From Pseudomonas fluorescens (GTDB taxonomy: Bacteria; Pseudomonadota; Gammaproteobacteria; Pseudomonadales; Pseudomonadaceae), in assembly GCF_001623525.1 (NCBI RefSeq), contig NZ_CP015225.1, positions 4,786,501 through 4,850,500 of the forward strand: a DNA stretch of 64,000 bases, in the 5' to 3' direction. The translations under genes and the position numbers were made by a program. The stretch's first letter is position 1, and the number at the start of each line of letters is the position of its first letter. Below are positions 32,168-41,619 of the stretch, in pieces. The notes beneath the pieces are model-generated. The model had not been told where the DNA came from. It saw only the letters and a list, made by a program, of their open reading frames with translations, and searched no databases.

Positions 32168-33826
32168 ATGCTGACCCTGCTGAATTTGCTCTCCGCCGTC
32201 GCCCTGCTGATCTGGGGCACGCATATCGTGCGTACCGGCATCTTGCGGGTCTATGGCTCGAACCTGCGCCATGTCATCGGCCAGAACATGTCCCGACGCT
32301 GGCTGGCCTTTGTCGCGGGCATCATGGTCACGGCCATGGTCCAGAGCAGCAACGCCACGGCCATGCTCGTCACCTCGTTCGTCGGCCAGGGCCTGATGGC
32401 GCTGACCCCGGCCCTGGCGACCATGCTCGGCGCCGATGTCGGCACCGCGCTGATGGCACGGGTGCTGACCCTCGACCTGTCGTGGCTGTCACCGCTGCTG
32501 ATTTTCCTCGGGGTGATTTTTTTCCTGTCGCGCAAACAGACCCGCGTCGGGCAAATGGGTCGGGTCGGCATCGGCCTGGGCCTGATCATCCTGGCCCTGC
32601 AATTGATCGTCGAAGCCGCGACGCCCATCACCCATGCCCAGGGCGTGAAAGTGATCTTCGCCTCGCTGACGGGCGACATCCTGCTCGATGCGTTGGTCGG
32701 CGCGATGTTCGCGATGATCTCCTACTCCAGCCTGGCGGCCGTGCTGCTGACCGCCACACTGGCCGGGGCCGCGGTGATCAGCCTGCCGGTGGCCATCGGC
32801 CTGGTGATTGGCGCCAACATTGGTAGCGGCGTACTGGCCTTTCTCAGTACCAGCATGCAGAACGCCGCCGGGCGCCAGGTGGCGTTGGGCAGCCTGTTGT
32901 ACAAGCTGATCGGCCTGTTGCTGATCATTCCGGTACTCGATCCGCTGGTGGGCTGGCTGGACAGCCTGGATTTCAGCCCCCAGGAAACCGTCATTGGTTT
33001 CCATCTGCTCTATAACACCGTGCGTTGCCTGGTGCTGCTGCCCAGCGTCGGCCCCATGGCGCGGCTCTGTGCCTGGCTGCTGCCAGAACGTCCGGACACC
33101 AACGGCACGGCCAAGCCGCGACATCTGGACCCTACCGCCCTCGCCACTCCGAGCCTGGCGCTGGCGAACGCGGCCCGGGAAACCTTGCGTATCGGCGACC
33201 TGATCGAAAACATGCTCGAAGCCATGCTGGACGTGCTGCGCGGCCAGCAGACCGCGGTGACCCAGGACGTGCGGCGCATAAGCGATGACGTCGAGGCGCT
33301 GTGCAGTGCAATCAAGTTGTACATGGCGCAAATGCCCCGTGAAGACCTCAGCGAACAGGACAGCCGCCGCTGGGCGGAGATCATCGAACTGGCGATCAAC
33401 CTGAAACTGGCCAGCGACCTGATCGAGCGCATGTTGCGCAAGGTCCAGCAACAGAAGACCTCGCAACGTCGCTCCTTTTCCGAGGTGGGCCTTGAGGAGT
33501 TGGCGGGGCTGCACAGCCACTTGATCGCCAACTTGCGGCTGGGGCTGTCGGTATTTCTCAGTGCCGACCGGGAAAGCGCCCGCCAGTTGCTGCGTGAGAA
33601 ACGTCGCTTTCGGGCGCAGGAACGGCGCATGGCCCATGCCCACGTCAGCCGTCTGCAGCGCAAGGTCGTGCAAAGCCTGGAGACCAGCTCCCTTCACTTG
33701 GAGCTGATTGCCGACATGAGGCGCCTCAATTCGCTGTTTTGCGGCAGTGCCTATGTGGTCCTGGAGACCGCCGAGATCGGCGCACTGGCGGCGGATGAAA
33801 TTAGCGACATTACCCATTCGCCGTGA
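32168..33826 (+). CDS. Na/Pi cotransporter family protein with PhoU-like C-terminus
   Basis: A 552-residue protein. The N-terminal half is the NptA/SLC34-like membrane domain with the QSS signature (AMVQSSNATAMLVTSFVGQG) and its inverted-repeat counterpart (AMISYSSLAAVLLTATLAGA). The C-terminal third is helical and PhoU-like (ETLRIGDLIENMLEAMLDVL ... RRLNSLFCGSAYVVLETAEI). It likely moves phosphate or a similar anion with sodium; some relatives export. ATG 32168 has AGGGGG upstream and begins just before the first helix; a longer frame from TTG 32135 is less likely. Confidence 0.9.
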   Translation: MLTLLNLLSAVALLIWGTHIVRTGILRVYGSNLRHVIGQNMSRRWLAFVAGIMVTAMVQSSNATAMLVTSFVGQGLMALTPALATMLGADVGTALMARVLTLDLSWLSPLLIFLGVIFFLSRKQTRVGQMGRVGIGLGLIILALQLIVEAATPITHAQGVKVIFASLTGDILLDALVGAMFAMISYSSLAAVLLTATLAGAAVISLPVAIGLVIGANIGSGVLAFLSTSMQNAAGRQVALGSLLYKLIGLLLIIPVLDPLVGWLDSLDFSPQETVIGFHLLYNTVRCLVLLPSVGPMARLCAWLLPERPDTNGTAKPRHLDPTALATPSLALANAARETLRIGDLIENMLEAMLDVLRGQQTAVTQDVRRISDDVEALCSAIKLYMAQMPREDLSEQDSRRWAEIIELAINLKLASDLIERMLRKVQQQKTSQRRSFSEVGLEELAGLHSHLIANLRLGLSVFLSADRESARQLLREKRRFRAQERRMAHAHVSRLQRKVVQSLETSSLHLELIADMRRLNSLFCGSAYVVLETAEIGALAADEISDITHSP

Positions 33827-34012
33827 ACGACTGGCGCATTGGTCAGTCAGTAACATTGGCTCGGGCCTGAAACCGTTCACCGGCCCGCCTGCTCCCGTTG
33901 TCATGAATACCGCATAGATTCGATAGGGGGAGCGAGCCGACTCCGGGCGACGATCCGCCGATGACGGCCTGCCCGGCACCATGGACCTCCACTCAGCCGC
34001 CAGGAAGCCCTT

Positions 34013-35404
34013 ATGCGTTGTCTGTTGTTCGCCTTTCTTTTACTCGGCTCACTGCCCGTGGTCGCCCTGGACCGGTTCCAGGTCGAAGGCTATACGTTGC
34101 CCAACGGCATGCAGCTGATGCTCAAGCCGGGCAGCGAGCGCGGGCATGTGGCGATCCGCTTGGTGGTCGGCGTGGGCCTGGACGACTTCAGTTGCGCCGA
34201 CAAGGAACTGCCGCATCTGCTCGAACACCTGCTGTTCAGCGGCGTCGATGAGGGCGGTGAAGGCGGCCTGGAAGAGCGCATGCAGGCCTTGGGTGGCGAG
34301 TGGAATGCCTTCACGAGCAACGCCGACACCACGTTCGTGATCGAGGCGCCAGCACGCAATCAACGCAAGATCCTGGACCTGCTGCTGGCGCTGTTGACCC
34401 GCACCCGCATCGATGAAAAAGCCCTGGAGGCGGCCAAGCGGGTGGTGGAACGCGAGGACGGCGGCCACTACACCCACCTGCAACGCTGGCTCGATCACCA
34501 GGACCTGGGCCACAAGGCCAGCAACCAGTTGGCGGTTGAGCTGGGCCTGCGCTGCGCGGAACGGGCCGAGGTCGGGCGCCATACCCTCGCCCGACTCGAA
34601 CAAGTGCGCAAGGCCTGGTATGCACCGAACAACATGACCCTGATCGTGGTCGGCGACCTCGACCGACTGTTGCCGGCCTACCTGGAGCGCGCCTTTGGCG
34701 AACTCGAGCCGGTGGAGCCCAGCCCACACGAGGCGCTGCCGCAGATCCGCTACAAGGCGGTCACCAAGCGCAACCTGATCCATGGCCTGGTCGGCAATAG
34801 CGCCAAGCTTCATTGGCTGTTCCCGGAGCCGGTGCTGGATGAGCAGCATGACGAAACCTTCGACCTGCTCAAGGATTACCTGGACTGGGCGCTCTATCGC
34901 CAATTGCGCCTGGCCCGTGGCTTGTCCTACGGGCCGTGGACCGAACGCGAGGTGTTCGGCGGCGTCGGCTTCTTCAGCCTGAACGCGGACCTGTCCCGCG
35001 AAGACTTGCCCGAAGCCGAACAGGCGCTGGAAGAACTGCGCAAGAGATTGCTCAAGGATGGCCTGGACCCCGCCGATTTCGTGCGCATCAAACGTGCGGC
35101 CATTGCCCATCAGTCCTGGGCGGTTCAAGGCAACAGCGCACTGGCCGATTACTACTGGGGCGCCCTGGGCGATTATGAAGACGGCCGTTTCGCCAACCCG
35201 GCCCTGCGCCTGCAGGAGGTGAGCCTGGAACAGGCCAACGTGGCCCTGCGCGAACTGCTCAAGGACCCGGGTTACCTGCGCATCGAAAAGCCGTTGCTCA
35301 GTGACGATGAGCTCGTCTGGGGGCTGGGCGGTCTGCTGGGGGTGCTGTTGCTTGGGTTGGTGGTGTGGCAAGTGCGTCGGCGGGCCCGACCAGAATCTGG
35401 TTGA
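34013..35404 (+). CDS. M16 family zinc metallopeptidase with C-terminal membrane anchor
   Basis: A 463-residue envelope protease. An N-terminal signal (MRCLLFAFLLLGSLPVVALD) precedes one pitrilysin-type domain with the inverted zinc motif HLLEHLLFSG (His-x-x-Glu-His) at about 65-69 and a downstream Glu region (EAAKRVVEREDG). The inactive-like second domain (RNLIHGLVGNSAKLHWLF, LDWALYRQLRLARGLSYGPW with the conserved R/Y) follows. The C-terminus ends in a helix (LGGLLGVLLLGLVVWQV) and RRRARPESG, suggesting inner-membrane anchoring with the catalytic part in the periplasm. Substrate unknown. Confidence 0.9.
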   Translation: MRCLLFAFLLLGSLPVVALDRFQVEGYTLPNGMQLMLKPGSERGHVAIRLVVGVGLDDFSCADKELPHLLEHLLFSGVDEGGEGGLEERMQALGGEWNAFTSNADTTFVIEAPARNQRKILDLLLALLTRTRIDEKALEAAKRVVEREDGGHYTHLQRWLDHQDLGHKASNQLAVELGLRCAERAEVGRHTLARLEQVRKAWYAPNNMTLIVVGDLDRLLPAYLERAFGELEPVEPSPHEALPQIRYKAVTKRNLIHGLVGNSAKLHWLFPEPVLDEQHDETFDLLKDYLDWALYRQLRLARGLSYGPWTEREVFGGVGFFSLNADLSREDLPEAEQALEELRKRLLKDGLDPADFVRIKRAAIAHQSWAVQGNSALADYYWGALGDYEDGRFANPALRLQEVSLEQANVALRELLKDPGYLRIEKPLLSDDELVWGLGGLLGVLLLGLVVWQVRRRARPESG

Positions 35405-35412
35405 TCCGCCCT

Positions 35413-35578
35413 GGGGGAGCTTGCTCGCGATGACTCCAGCCCAGGGCAACTCAAATCCCGTGGCGAGGGAGCTTGCTCCCGCTCGGCTGCGCAGCAGGCG
35501 CAAACCGGGCGATGCGGTTTACCTGGATAAATGCTGGGGCCTGCTTCGCAGGCCAGCGGGAGCAAGCTCCCTCGCCAC
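35413..35578. repeat. REP locus: variant fragment plus inverted pair
   Basis: A fragment of the GAGCTTGCTCGCGATGA subfamily at 35413-35431 is followed by the canonical plus copy 35460-35483 and minus copy 35555-35578. Confidence 0.88.
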
Positions 35579-35676
35579 AAAAGAGCATCACGGCACGCGT
35601 CGCGATCCTCGCCATGTCACCGCCCTGACGATACTCTGTCAGGGATATTTCCTACGACTTACTGCGAAACTACCGA

Positions 35677-36702
35677 ATGCAAAACCTGACGGTCTATATC
35701 CAGCGCCTCCTTGAATTGATGAAGCGCTATCCAGGGGTCATTGCGCTCGGTGGCTTCATTTCCGGGGTCGGCAGCTTCATGCTGGTGGATCGCCAGCAGG
35801 GCCTGGCGACCTGGATCGCCATCATGATGCTGGTGAGCTGGCTCTGGCTGATGGTCGAGAACAGTATGACCCGGCTGTTCGCGCGGATTTTCAAACGGGA
35901 AATCCCCCAGCCGCTGTTGCGCTACGCCACGCAGATGATTCACCAGGAAAGCCTGTTTTTCGTCCTGCCGTTTTTCTTCATCACCACCACCTGGAACAGC
36001 AGCCAGCTGATTTTCACCGGCCTGCTGACGATCGCGGCGCTGATCTCGATCACCGACCCGCTGTACTACAAATGGCTGGCGCCTCGGCGCTGGGCGTTCC
36101 TGGCCTTGCACACGCTGACGCTGTTCGCCGCCCTGCTCACCGCGCTGCCGGTAATCCTGCACCTGACCACCGACCAAAGCTTCAAGCTGGCGCTGGGCAT
36201 TGCGATGCTGCTGTCGTTTCCCAGCCTGGCCTCGATCTTCCCGATCCGCACCGTGCGCAACGCCCTGGCGATCCTGTGCATCACCCTGGGGATTGGCGCC
36301 GCCGGCTGGGTGCTGCGCTCCTGGGTGCCACCGGCCACGCTGTGGATGACCGAAGTGGCGATCAGCACCCAACTGGAAGATCGCACGCCGGGCGCCAGCC
36401 TCAAGGAAGTCAGCGCGGCCCAGATTCGCGGCAACGGCCTGTACGCCTACACCGCCATCAACGCACCGCGAGGGCTTGATGAGCGGATTTATCATGTCTG
36501 GCAGTTCAACGGTAAAGAAGTCGACCGCATCGCCCTGGACATCCACGGCGGGCGCAAGGAAGGCTATCGCGCCTGGACCCACAAGCAGAACTTCCCGCAA
36601 GACCCGACGGGCAAATGGCAGGTGCGGGTGCTGACGGAAAATGGTCAGATGATCGGCGTGTTGCGTTTCAACGTGAGCGCTGACGCACCCGAGGCAAAAT
36701 AA
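35677..36702 (+). CDS. DUF5924/DUF2914 family membrane protein
   Basis: A 341-residue protein. The N-terminal ~220 residues hold about seven membrane helices (VIALGGFISGVGSFMLVDRQ, LATWIAIMMLVSWLWLMVEN, ESLFFVLPFFFITTTW). A C-terminal extracytoplasmic DUF2914 domain follows (YHVWQFNGKEVDRIALDIHG, WTHKQNFPQDPTGKWQVRVL TENGQMIGVLRF). Neither domain has a proven function. No good ribosome-binding site is seen before ATG 35677. It precedes the MCE operon by 43 bases and could be co-transcribed with it. Confidence 0.85.
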   Translation: MQNLTVYIQRLLELMKRYPGVIALGGFISGVGSFMLVDRQQGLATWIAIMMLVSWLWLMVENSMTRLFARIFKREIPQPLLRYATQMIHQESLFFVLPFFFITTTWNSSQLIFTGLLTIAALISITDPLYYKWLAPRRWAFLALHTLTLFAALLTALPVILHLTTDQSFKLALGIAMLLSFPSLASIFPIRTVRNALAILCITLGIGAAGWVLRSWVPPATLWMTEVAISTQLEDRTPGASLKEVSAAQIRGNGLYAYTAINAPRGLDERIYHVWQFNGKEVDRIALDIHGGRKEGYRAWTHKQNFPQDPTGKWQVRVLTENGQMIGVLRFNVSADAPEAK

Positions 36703-36745
36703 CGGCGGCCATGCTATTAGGTAGCGCTGTTCAAGTCGAACGAGC

Positions 36746-37903
36746 ATGGAGCTTATGACCCCCGGATCCCACACTGGCACAGCCCGGCTGGACACGTCTC
36801 GCTCTCCGGCCCGACTCTGGGTCGGCGGCGACTGGACGCTGGCCCACTACGCGCAGCTCAAGCGCTTGAGCGAATCCTTGCGCGGCCAATACGACGAGAA
36901 CACCCTGATCGACCTCAACGGCCTCGGCGCCCTCGACACCGCCGGGGCTTCGTTGCTGGTGGAACTGCTGGGCTCCGAACGGCTGGGCAAGACCACCGAG
37001 CACCCCGATTGCAGCTTGCCGGCCGCCGAGCGGGCGCTGTTGCAGACGGTCTATTGCTCGCTGACGGACTTCTGTGTGCCGGTGAAAGAGCCGCAGGTCA
37101 GCGTGCTGACACAACTGCTGACGCGTATCGGCCGCGCTGTGGAAAAAGTCTGGCAAGACACCCTGCAACTGCTGGGTTTTGTCGGCCTGATTCTGGAAAC
37201 CCTGGCCCGCAACCTGTTTCGCCCCAGGCGCTGGCGCATGACACCGATGGTCGTTCACATCGAACAGACCGGCCTGGACGCAGCCCCCATCGTCGCCCTG
37301 CTGACGTTCCTGGTGGGCGCAGTGGTGGCCTTTCTCGGCGCAACGGTGCTGGCCGATTTCGGCGCCAGCATCTTTACCGTGGACCTGGTGGCCTTCTCGT
37401 TCCTGCGTGAATTCGGCGTGTTGCTGACGGCGATCCTCATGGCGGGCCGCACCGCCAGCGCGTTCACCGCGCAGATTGGCTCGATGAAGGCCAACGAAGA
37501 AATCGACGCGATCCGCACCCTGGGCCTCGATCCGGTCGAGTTGCTGGTGATTCCACGGGTACTGGCGCTGTTGGTGGCGCTGCCGATGCTGACCTTCCTG
37601 GCCATGCTCTCGGGCATTATCGGTGGCGGCGTGGTTTGCGCTTTGTCGCTGGGTATTTCACCGGCCATGTTCCTCACGCTGTTGCAGTCGGACATTGGCG
37701 TGCAGCATTTCCTGGTGGGGATGGTCAAGGCGCCGATCTTTGCCTTCCTGATCGCTGCCGTGGGTTGCCTGGAAGGTTTCAAGGTCAGTGGCAGTGCCGA
37801 ATCGGTCGGGGCTCACACCACGTCCAGCGTGGTGCAGTCGATTTTCGTGGTGATAGTGCTCGATGCCGTGGCCGCGCTGTTTTTCATGGAGATGAACTGG
37901 TGA
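36746..37903 (+). CDS. MlaE-type ABC transporter permease with N-terminal STAS domain
   Basis: A 385-residue inner-membrane subunit of an MCE lipid transporter. Residues about 10-110 form a STAS (MlaB-like) domain (LWVGGDWTLAHYAQLKRLSE, LIDLNGLGALDTAGASLLVE). The permease core follows with EQTGLDAAPIVALLTFLVGA, LREFGVLLTAILMAGRTASA, GSMKANEEIDAIRTLGLDPV and VPRVLALLVALPML-type helices. ATG 36746 is used; ATG 36755 is an alternative. The stop overlaps the GTG start of the ATPase gene. First gene of a four-gene operon. Confidence 0.93.
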   Translation: MELMTPGSHTGTARLDTSRSPARLWVGGDWTLAHYAQLKRLSESLRGQYDENTLIDLNGLGALDTAGASLLVELLGSERLGKTTEHPDCSLPAAERALLQTVYCSLTDFCVPVKEPQVSVLTQLLTRIGRAVEKVWQDTLQLLGFVGLILETLARNLFRPRRWRMTPMVVHIEQTGLDAAPIVALLTFLVGAVVAFLGATVLADFGASIFTVDLVAFSFLREFGVLLTAILMAGRTASAFTAQIGSMKANEEIDAIRTLGLDPVELLVIPRVLALLVALPMLTFLAMLSGIIGGGVVCALSLGISPAMFLTLLQSDIGVQHFLVGMVKAPIFAFLIAAVGCLEGFKVSGSAESVGAHTTSSVVQSIFVVIVLDAVAALFFMEMNW

Positions 37904-38703
37904 GCCAACCCTTGCGACCGCCCACCGAGGCGGTGATTCAAGTGCGCGGCCTGTGCAATCGCTTTGGCCGCCAGAGCGTGCATGAAAACCTCGACCTGGA
38001 CGTGTACAAGGGCGAGATCCTTGCCGTGGTCGGCGGCTCCGGCAGCGGCAAATCGGTGCTGCTGCGCAGCATCGTCGGCCTGAACCGGCCCAGCGAAGGT
38101 TCCGTGCGGGTGTTCGGCGAGGACTTGCCGAGCCTGCCCCCGGAACAACGTTCAAGGGTGGAACGGCGCTTTGGCGTGTTGTTCCAGAAAGGCGCGCTGT
38201 TCTCATCATTGACCGTGACAGAAAACGTCGCCCTGCCGCTGATCGAACACGCCGGGCTCAGCCGGGCCGACGCCGAGCACTTGGCAGCGGTGAAGCTGGC
38301 CTTGGCCGGCCTGCCGTTATCGGCTGCCGACAAATACCCCGCCTCGCTGTCCGGCGGCATGATCAAGCGCGCCGCCCTGGCCCGTGCGCTGGCCCTGGAC
38401 CCGGACATTCTGTTTCTCGACGAACCCACCGCCGGCCTCGATCCCATCGGTGCGGCGGCGTTCGACCAGTTGATCCTGACACTGCGCGATGCCCTGGGCC
38501 TGAGCGTGTTCCTGGTCACCCACGACCTGGACACCCTCTACACCATCACGGACCGGGTGGCGGTACTGGCGCAGAAAAAAGTACTGGTGGCCGATGTCAT
38601 CGACAAGGTGTCGGAAACCGACGACGCCTGGATTCACGAATACTTCCATGGCCCTCGCGGCCGCGCGGCGTTATCGGCCGCTACACAATCGAACGAGGTT
38701 TGA
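37900..38703 (+). CDS. MCE-type ABC transporter ATP-binding protein (MlaF-like)
   Basis: A 267-residue cytoplasmic ATPase. Walker A GGSGSGKSVLL, Q-loop FGVLFQKGALFSSLTV, signature LSGGMIKRAALARALALDPD, Walker B ILFLDEPTAGLDPIGAAAF and H-loop VFLVTHDLDTLY are all intact. The start is GTG 37900, read as G-TGA overlap with the permease stop (GTGA), so translation is coupled; the open frame upstream inside the permease is not used. It energises phospholipid movement between the membranes, direction unproven. Confidence 0.94.
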   Translation: MSQPLRPPTEAVIQVRGLCNRFGRQSVHENLDLDVYKGEILAVVGGSGSGKSVLLRSIVGLNRPSEGSVRVFGEDLPSLPPEQRSRVERRFGVLFQKGALFSSLTVTENVALPLIEHAGLSRADAEHLAAVKLALAGLPLSAADKYPASLSGGMIKRAALARALALDPDILFLDEPTAGLDPIGAAAFDQLILTLRDALGLSVFLVTHDLDTLYTITDRVAVLAQKKVLVADVIDKVSETDDAWIHEYFHGPRGRAALSAATQSNEV

Positions 38704-38704
38704 C

Positions 38705-39643
38705 ATGGAAACCCGAGCCCATCATGTGCTGATCGGCCTGTTCACCGTCATTGTGGTGGCTGGCGCCCTGTTGTTTGGCCTGTGGCTGGCCAAGTCCAGC
38801 GTGGACAGCGAGTTCAAGGATTACGAAGTGGTGTTCAACGAGGCAGTCAGCGGATTGTCCCGGGGCAGCTCGGTGGAATACAGCGGGATCAAGGTCGGCG
38901 ACGTCGTCAACCTGCGCCTGGACCCGAACGACCCGCGCCGGGTTCTGGCGCGGGTGCGCTTGAGTGGGGAAACGCCAATCAAGCAAGACACCCAGGCCAA
39001 GCTGGCACTGACCGGCATCACCGGCACCTCGATTATCCAGCTCAGTGGCGGTACGCCCCAGAGCCCGGCACTGACCGGGCACGATGGGGAACCGCCAGTG
39101 ATCATCGCTGCGCCCTCGCCTATTGCCCGCCTGCTCAACAACAGCGATGACTTGATGACCAGCATCAACCTGCTGCTGCACAACGCCAATGAGGTGTTTT
39201 CCTCGGACAACGTCCAAAGCCTGGGCAAGACGCTCGAGCATCTGGAACAAACCACCGGGGTCATTGCCGAGCAGCGCGGCGATATTCGCCAGGCCATGCA
39301 GCAACTGGCGTCCATCGGCAAACAGGCCAGCGCCACGCTGGAACAGACCACGGCGTTGATGCGCAACGCCAATGGTTTGCTCAACGACCAGGGCAAACAG
39401 GCGTTCGGTAGTGCCGGCCAGGCCATGCAATCCCTGGCCCGCAGCACGGCAACTCTCGACAAACTGCTGAACGACAATCGCGATTCGTTGAATAACGGTA
39501 TGCAGGGCCTCAATGCCCTGGCGCCAGCCGTGCGTGAACTGCGCGAAACCCTGAGCGCCCTGCGGGGAATCTCCCGGCGCCTGGATGCCAACCCCAGCGG
39601 CTATTTGCTGGGCAACGACAAGGACAAGGAGTTCACGCCATGA
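38705..39643 (+). CDS. MCE (MlaD) family lipid-binding protein
   Basis: A 312-residue protein anchored by one N-terminal helix (HHVLIGLFTVIVVAGALLFG LWL). The MCE domain lies at about 40-120 (YEVVFNEAVSGLSRGSSVEY SGIKVGDV, ALTGITGTSIIQLSGG). A long helical tail (about 160-300, LEQTTGVIAEQRGDIRQAMQ) likely forms the coiled tunnel segment, as in PqiB-like or longer MlaD proteins. Periplasmic. It overlaps the following lipoprotein gene by 4 bases. Confidence 0.93.
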   Translation: METRAHHVLIGLFTVIVVAGALLFGLWLAKSSVDSEFKDYEVVFNEAVSGLSRGSSVEYSGIKVGDVVNLRLDPNDPRRVLARVRLSGETPIKQDTQAKLALTGITGTSIIQLSGGTPQSPALTGHDGEPPVIIAAPSPIARLLNNSDDLMTSINLLLHNANEVFSSDNVQSLGKTLEHLEQTTGVIAEQRGDIRQAMQQLASIGKQASATLEQTTALMRNANGLLNDQGKQAFGSAGQAMQSLARSTATLDKLLNDNRDSLNNGMQGLNALAPAVRELRETLSALRGISRRLDANPSGYLLGNDKDKEFTP

Positions 39644-40272
39644 AGCCGTGCAACCGGTTTATCCGCCCTATTCTCTTACTGGCAGGATTGCTCCTGGTGG
39701 GCGGTTGCTCGATTTTGCCCAAGGCCGAACCCTCGGATGTGTATCGCTTGCCCGTCACCCAGGCCCCCGCGTCTGCGGGCCCGGCGGTGAGCTGGTCGCT
39801 GCGCCTGGCCAGCCCCCAAGCCAGCGAGGTGCTCAACAGCCCGAAAATCGCGGTGATCCCCCAAGGCAATCTGTTCAGCAGCTACGCCGCCTCGCGCTGG
39901 AGCGACCCAGCCCCCGTGCTGTTGCGCAACCGCTTGCTCGATGGCTTCGCCCAGGATGGACGCGTCAGGTTGTTGAGCGTCGCCGACAGCAACCTGCAAG
40001 CGGATCTGGAACTGGGCGGGCAATTGCAGGCGTTCCAGACCGAATACCAGGGCACTGCGGCCAGCGTGGTGATTCGCCTGGACGCGCTACTGGTGCGCGG
40101 CTTCGACCAGCGCATCCTGGCCAGTCGCCGTTTTGAAGTGCGCCAGCCGTTGAGCGATGTGAAAGTACCGGCGGTGGTGGACGGCTTTGGCCGGGCCAGT
40201 GACCGGCTGACCGCCGAGGTGGTGAACTGGACGTTGGAGCAGGGCCAGCGCTTTGTAACGCCGGCGCCCTGA
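39640..40272 (+). CDS. PqiC-like ABC transport auxiliary lipoprotein
   Basis: A 210-residue outer-membrane lipoprotein candidate: signal LILLAGLLLVGGC-type with lipobox VGGC, then the ABC_trans_aux domain (VYRLPVTQAPASAGPAVSWS, IAVIPQGNLFSSYAASRWSD then PAPVLLRNRLLDGF, LGGQLQAFQTEY). In the E. coli Pqi system the homologue PqiC links the MCE complex to the outer membrane; the same job is likely here. Last gene of the operon. Confidence 0.92.
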   Translation: MKPCNRFIRPILLLAGLLLVGGCSILPKAEPSDVYRLPVTQAPASAGPAVSWSLRLASPQASEVLNSPKIAVIPQGNLFSSYAASRWSDPAPVLLRNRLLDGFAQDGRVRLLSVADSNLQADLELGGQLQAFQTEYQGTAASVVIRLDALLVRGFDQRILASRRFEVRQPLSDVKVPAVVDGFGRASDRLTAEVVNWTLEQGQRFVTPAP

Positions 40273-40276
40273 AACC

Positions 40277-41506
40277 TCAGCCAAAGAACCAGTAGCAGAC
40301 GCCGATCGCCGACAGAACCCCCGCCAGCTCGGCCAACAGCGCGCAACCCACGGCGTGGCGCGCCCGCTGGATGCCGACGGCGCCGAAGTACACCGCCAGC
40401 ACGTAGAACGTGGTCTCGGTGCTGCCCTGGATAGTCGCCGCCACCAGGGCCGGGAAGCTGTCCACGCCGGACGTCTTCATGGTCTCGATCAACATCGCCC
40501 GGGCGGCGCTGCCGGAGAACGGTTTGACCATGGCGGTCGGCAAGGCATCGACAAAACGCGTGTCCCAGCCGGCCCACTCTACCAGGTGCCGAATGCCGTC
40601 GAGGCCGAAATCCAGCGCCCCCGAAGCCCGTAGCACGCCGACGGCGCAGAGCATCGCCACCAGGTACGGCAGCAGGTTCTTGGCAACGTCGAAGCCCTCC
40701 TTGGCGCCTTCGATGAAGGCCTCGTACACCTTGACCTTGCGCAGCGCGCCCACCACCAGGAACAGGATGATCAGGCCAAACAGGGTCAGGTTGCCCAGGA
40801 TCGATGACAACCCCGCCAGCGCCGTGGCCGAGAGCGTCGCCAGCAACGCCATGAAGCCGCCCAGCGCCAGCGCTCCCGGAATCAGGTAAGCCAGCACCAC
40901 CGGATCCCAGAGACGCAGGCGCTGCATGAACGCCACGGACAGCAGTCCCATCAGGGTCGAGCCGCTGGTGGCGATCAGGATCGGCAGGAACACCAGGGTC
41001 GGGTCCGGCGCGCCTTGCTGTGCGCGGTACATGAAGATCGTCACCGGCAGCAGCGTCAGCGACGAGGCGTTGAGCACCAGGAACAGGATCTGCGCATTGC
41101 TGGCGATGGTCGGGCTGGGGTTGAGATCTTGCAGGGCGCGCATGGCCTTGAGGCCGATGGGGGTGGCTGCGTTGTCCAGTCCCAGGCCGTTGGCGGCGAA
41201 GTTGAGGGTGATCAGGCCGATCGCCGGGTGGCCGGCAGGCACTTGCGGCATCAAGCGCAAGAACAGCGGCCCGAGGGCCTTGGCCAGCCAGTCGACGATG
41301 CCGGCCTTTTCGGCGATGCGCAGGAAGCCCAGCCACAGGGTCAAGGTGCCGAACAGCAGGACCATGACCTCCACCGACAGCTTGGCCATGGCGAAAATGC
41401 TTTCCACCATGGCCGCGAAGATCCCGGCATTGCCGCCGATCAACCACTGCGCCAGCGCCGACACGGCAGCCACGATAAAGAAGCCAAGCCACAGGCCATT
41501 GAGCAT
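40277..41506 (-). CDS. SpmA-SpmB fusion, nucleoside-recognition domain membrane protein
   Basis: A 409-residue protein with about ten helices made of two Gate/nucleoside-recognition domains: the N-terminal half is SpmA-like (LSVEVMVLLFGTLTLWLGFL, LNFAANGLGLDNAATPIGLK AM), the C-terminal half SpmB-like (VYEAFIEGAKEGFDVAKNLL, FSGSAARAMLIETMKTSGVD, QGSTETTFYVLAVYFGAVGI). In Bacillus the separate proteins are needed for spore core dehydration; in non-sporulating Gram-negatives the role is unknown, perhaps solute export. Convergent with the MCE operon (4-base gap). Confidence 0.92.
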   Translation of the reverse strand: MLNGLWLGFFIVAAVSALAQWLIGGNAGIFAAMVESIFAMAKLSVEVMVLLFGTLTLWLGFLRIAEKAGIVDWLAKALGPLFLRLMPQVPAGHPAIGLITLNFAANGLGLDNAATPIGLKAMRALQDLNPSPTIASNAQILFLVLNASSLTLLPVTIFMYRAQQGAPDPTLVFLPILIATSGSTLMGLLSVAFMQRLRLWDPVVLAYLIPGALALGGFMALLATLSATALAGLSSILGNLTLFGLIILFLVVGALRKVKVYEAFIEGAKEGFDVAKNLLPYLVAMLCAVGVLRASGALDFGLDGIRHLVEWAGWDTRFVDALPTAMVKPFSGSAARAMLIETMKTSGVDSFPALVAATIQGSTETTFYVLAVYFGAVGIQRARHAVGCALLAELAGVLSAIGVCYWFFG

Positions 41507-41559
41507 CAGTTAAATCCCCCGAAGATGCCGCGAATGATAGCGGGGCTGGCAGAAACGAC

Positions 41560-41583
41560 AAACCCCGGATTGCTCCGGGGTTT
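41560..41583 (-). terminator. Rho-independent terminator after gltP
   Basis: AAACCCCGGA (41560-41569) pairs with TCCGGGGTTT (41574-41583); on the minus strand GTTTGTCGTTT follows. It lies between gltP and the downstream spmAB-like gene. Confidence 0.85.
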
Positions 41584-41619
41584 AATAGTCACTGCGCAGC
41601 CCCCTGTGGGAGTGGCGCA

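Noticed and set aside
32489..33982. Long minus-strand ORF of 497 codons
   Set aside because: Shadow of the Na/Pi cotransporter-like gene in high-GC DNA; composition is Gln/His/Arg-rich without any family pattern. The same holds for long antisense frames at 14039-15235, 23315-24499, 34049-35503, 41623-42936 and 57943-59622.
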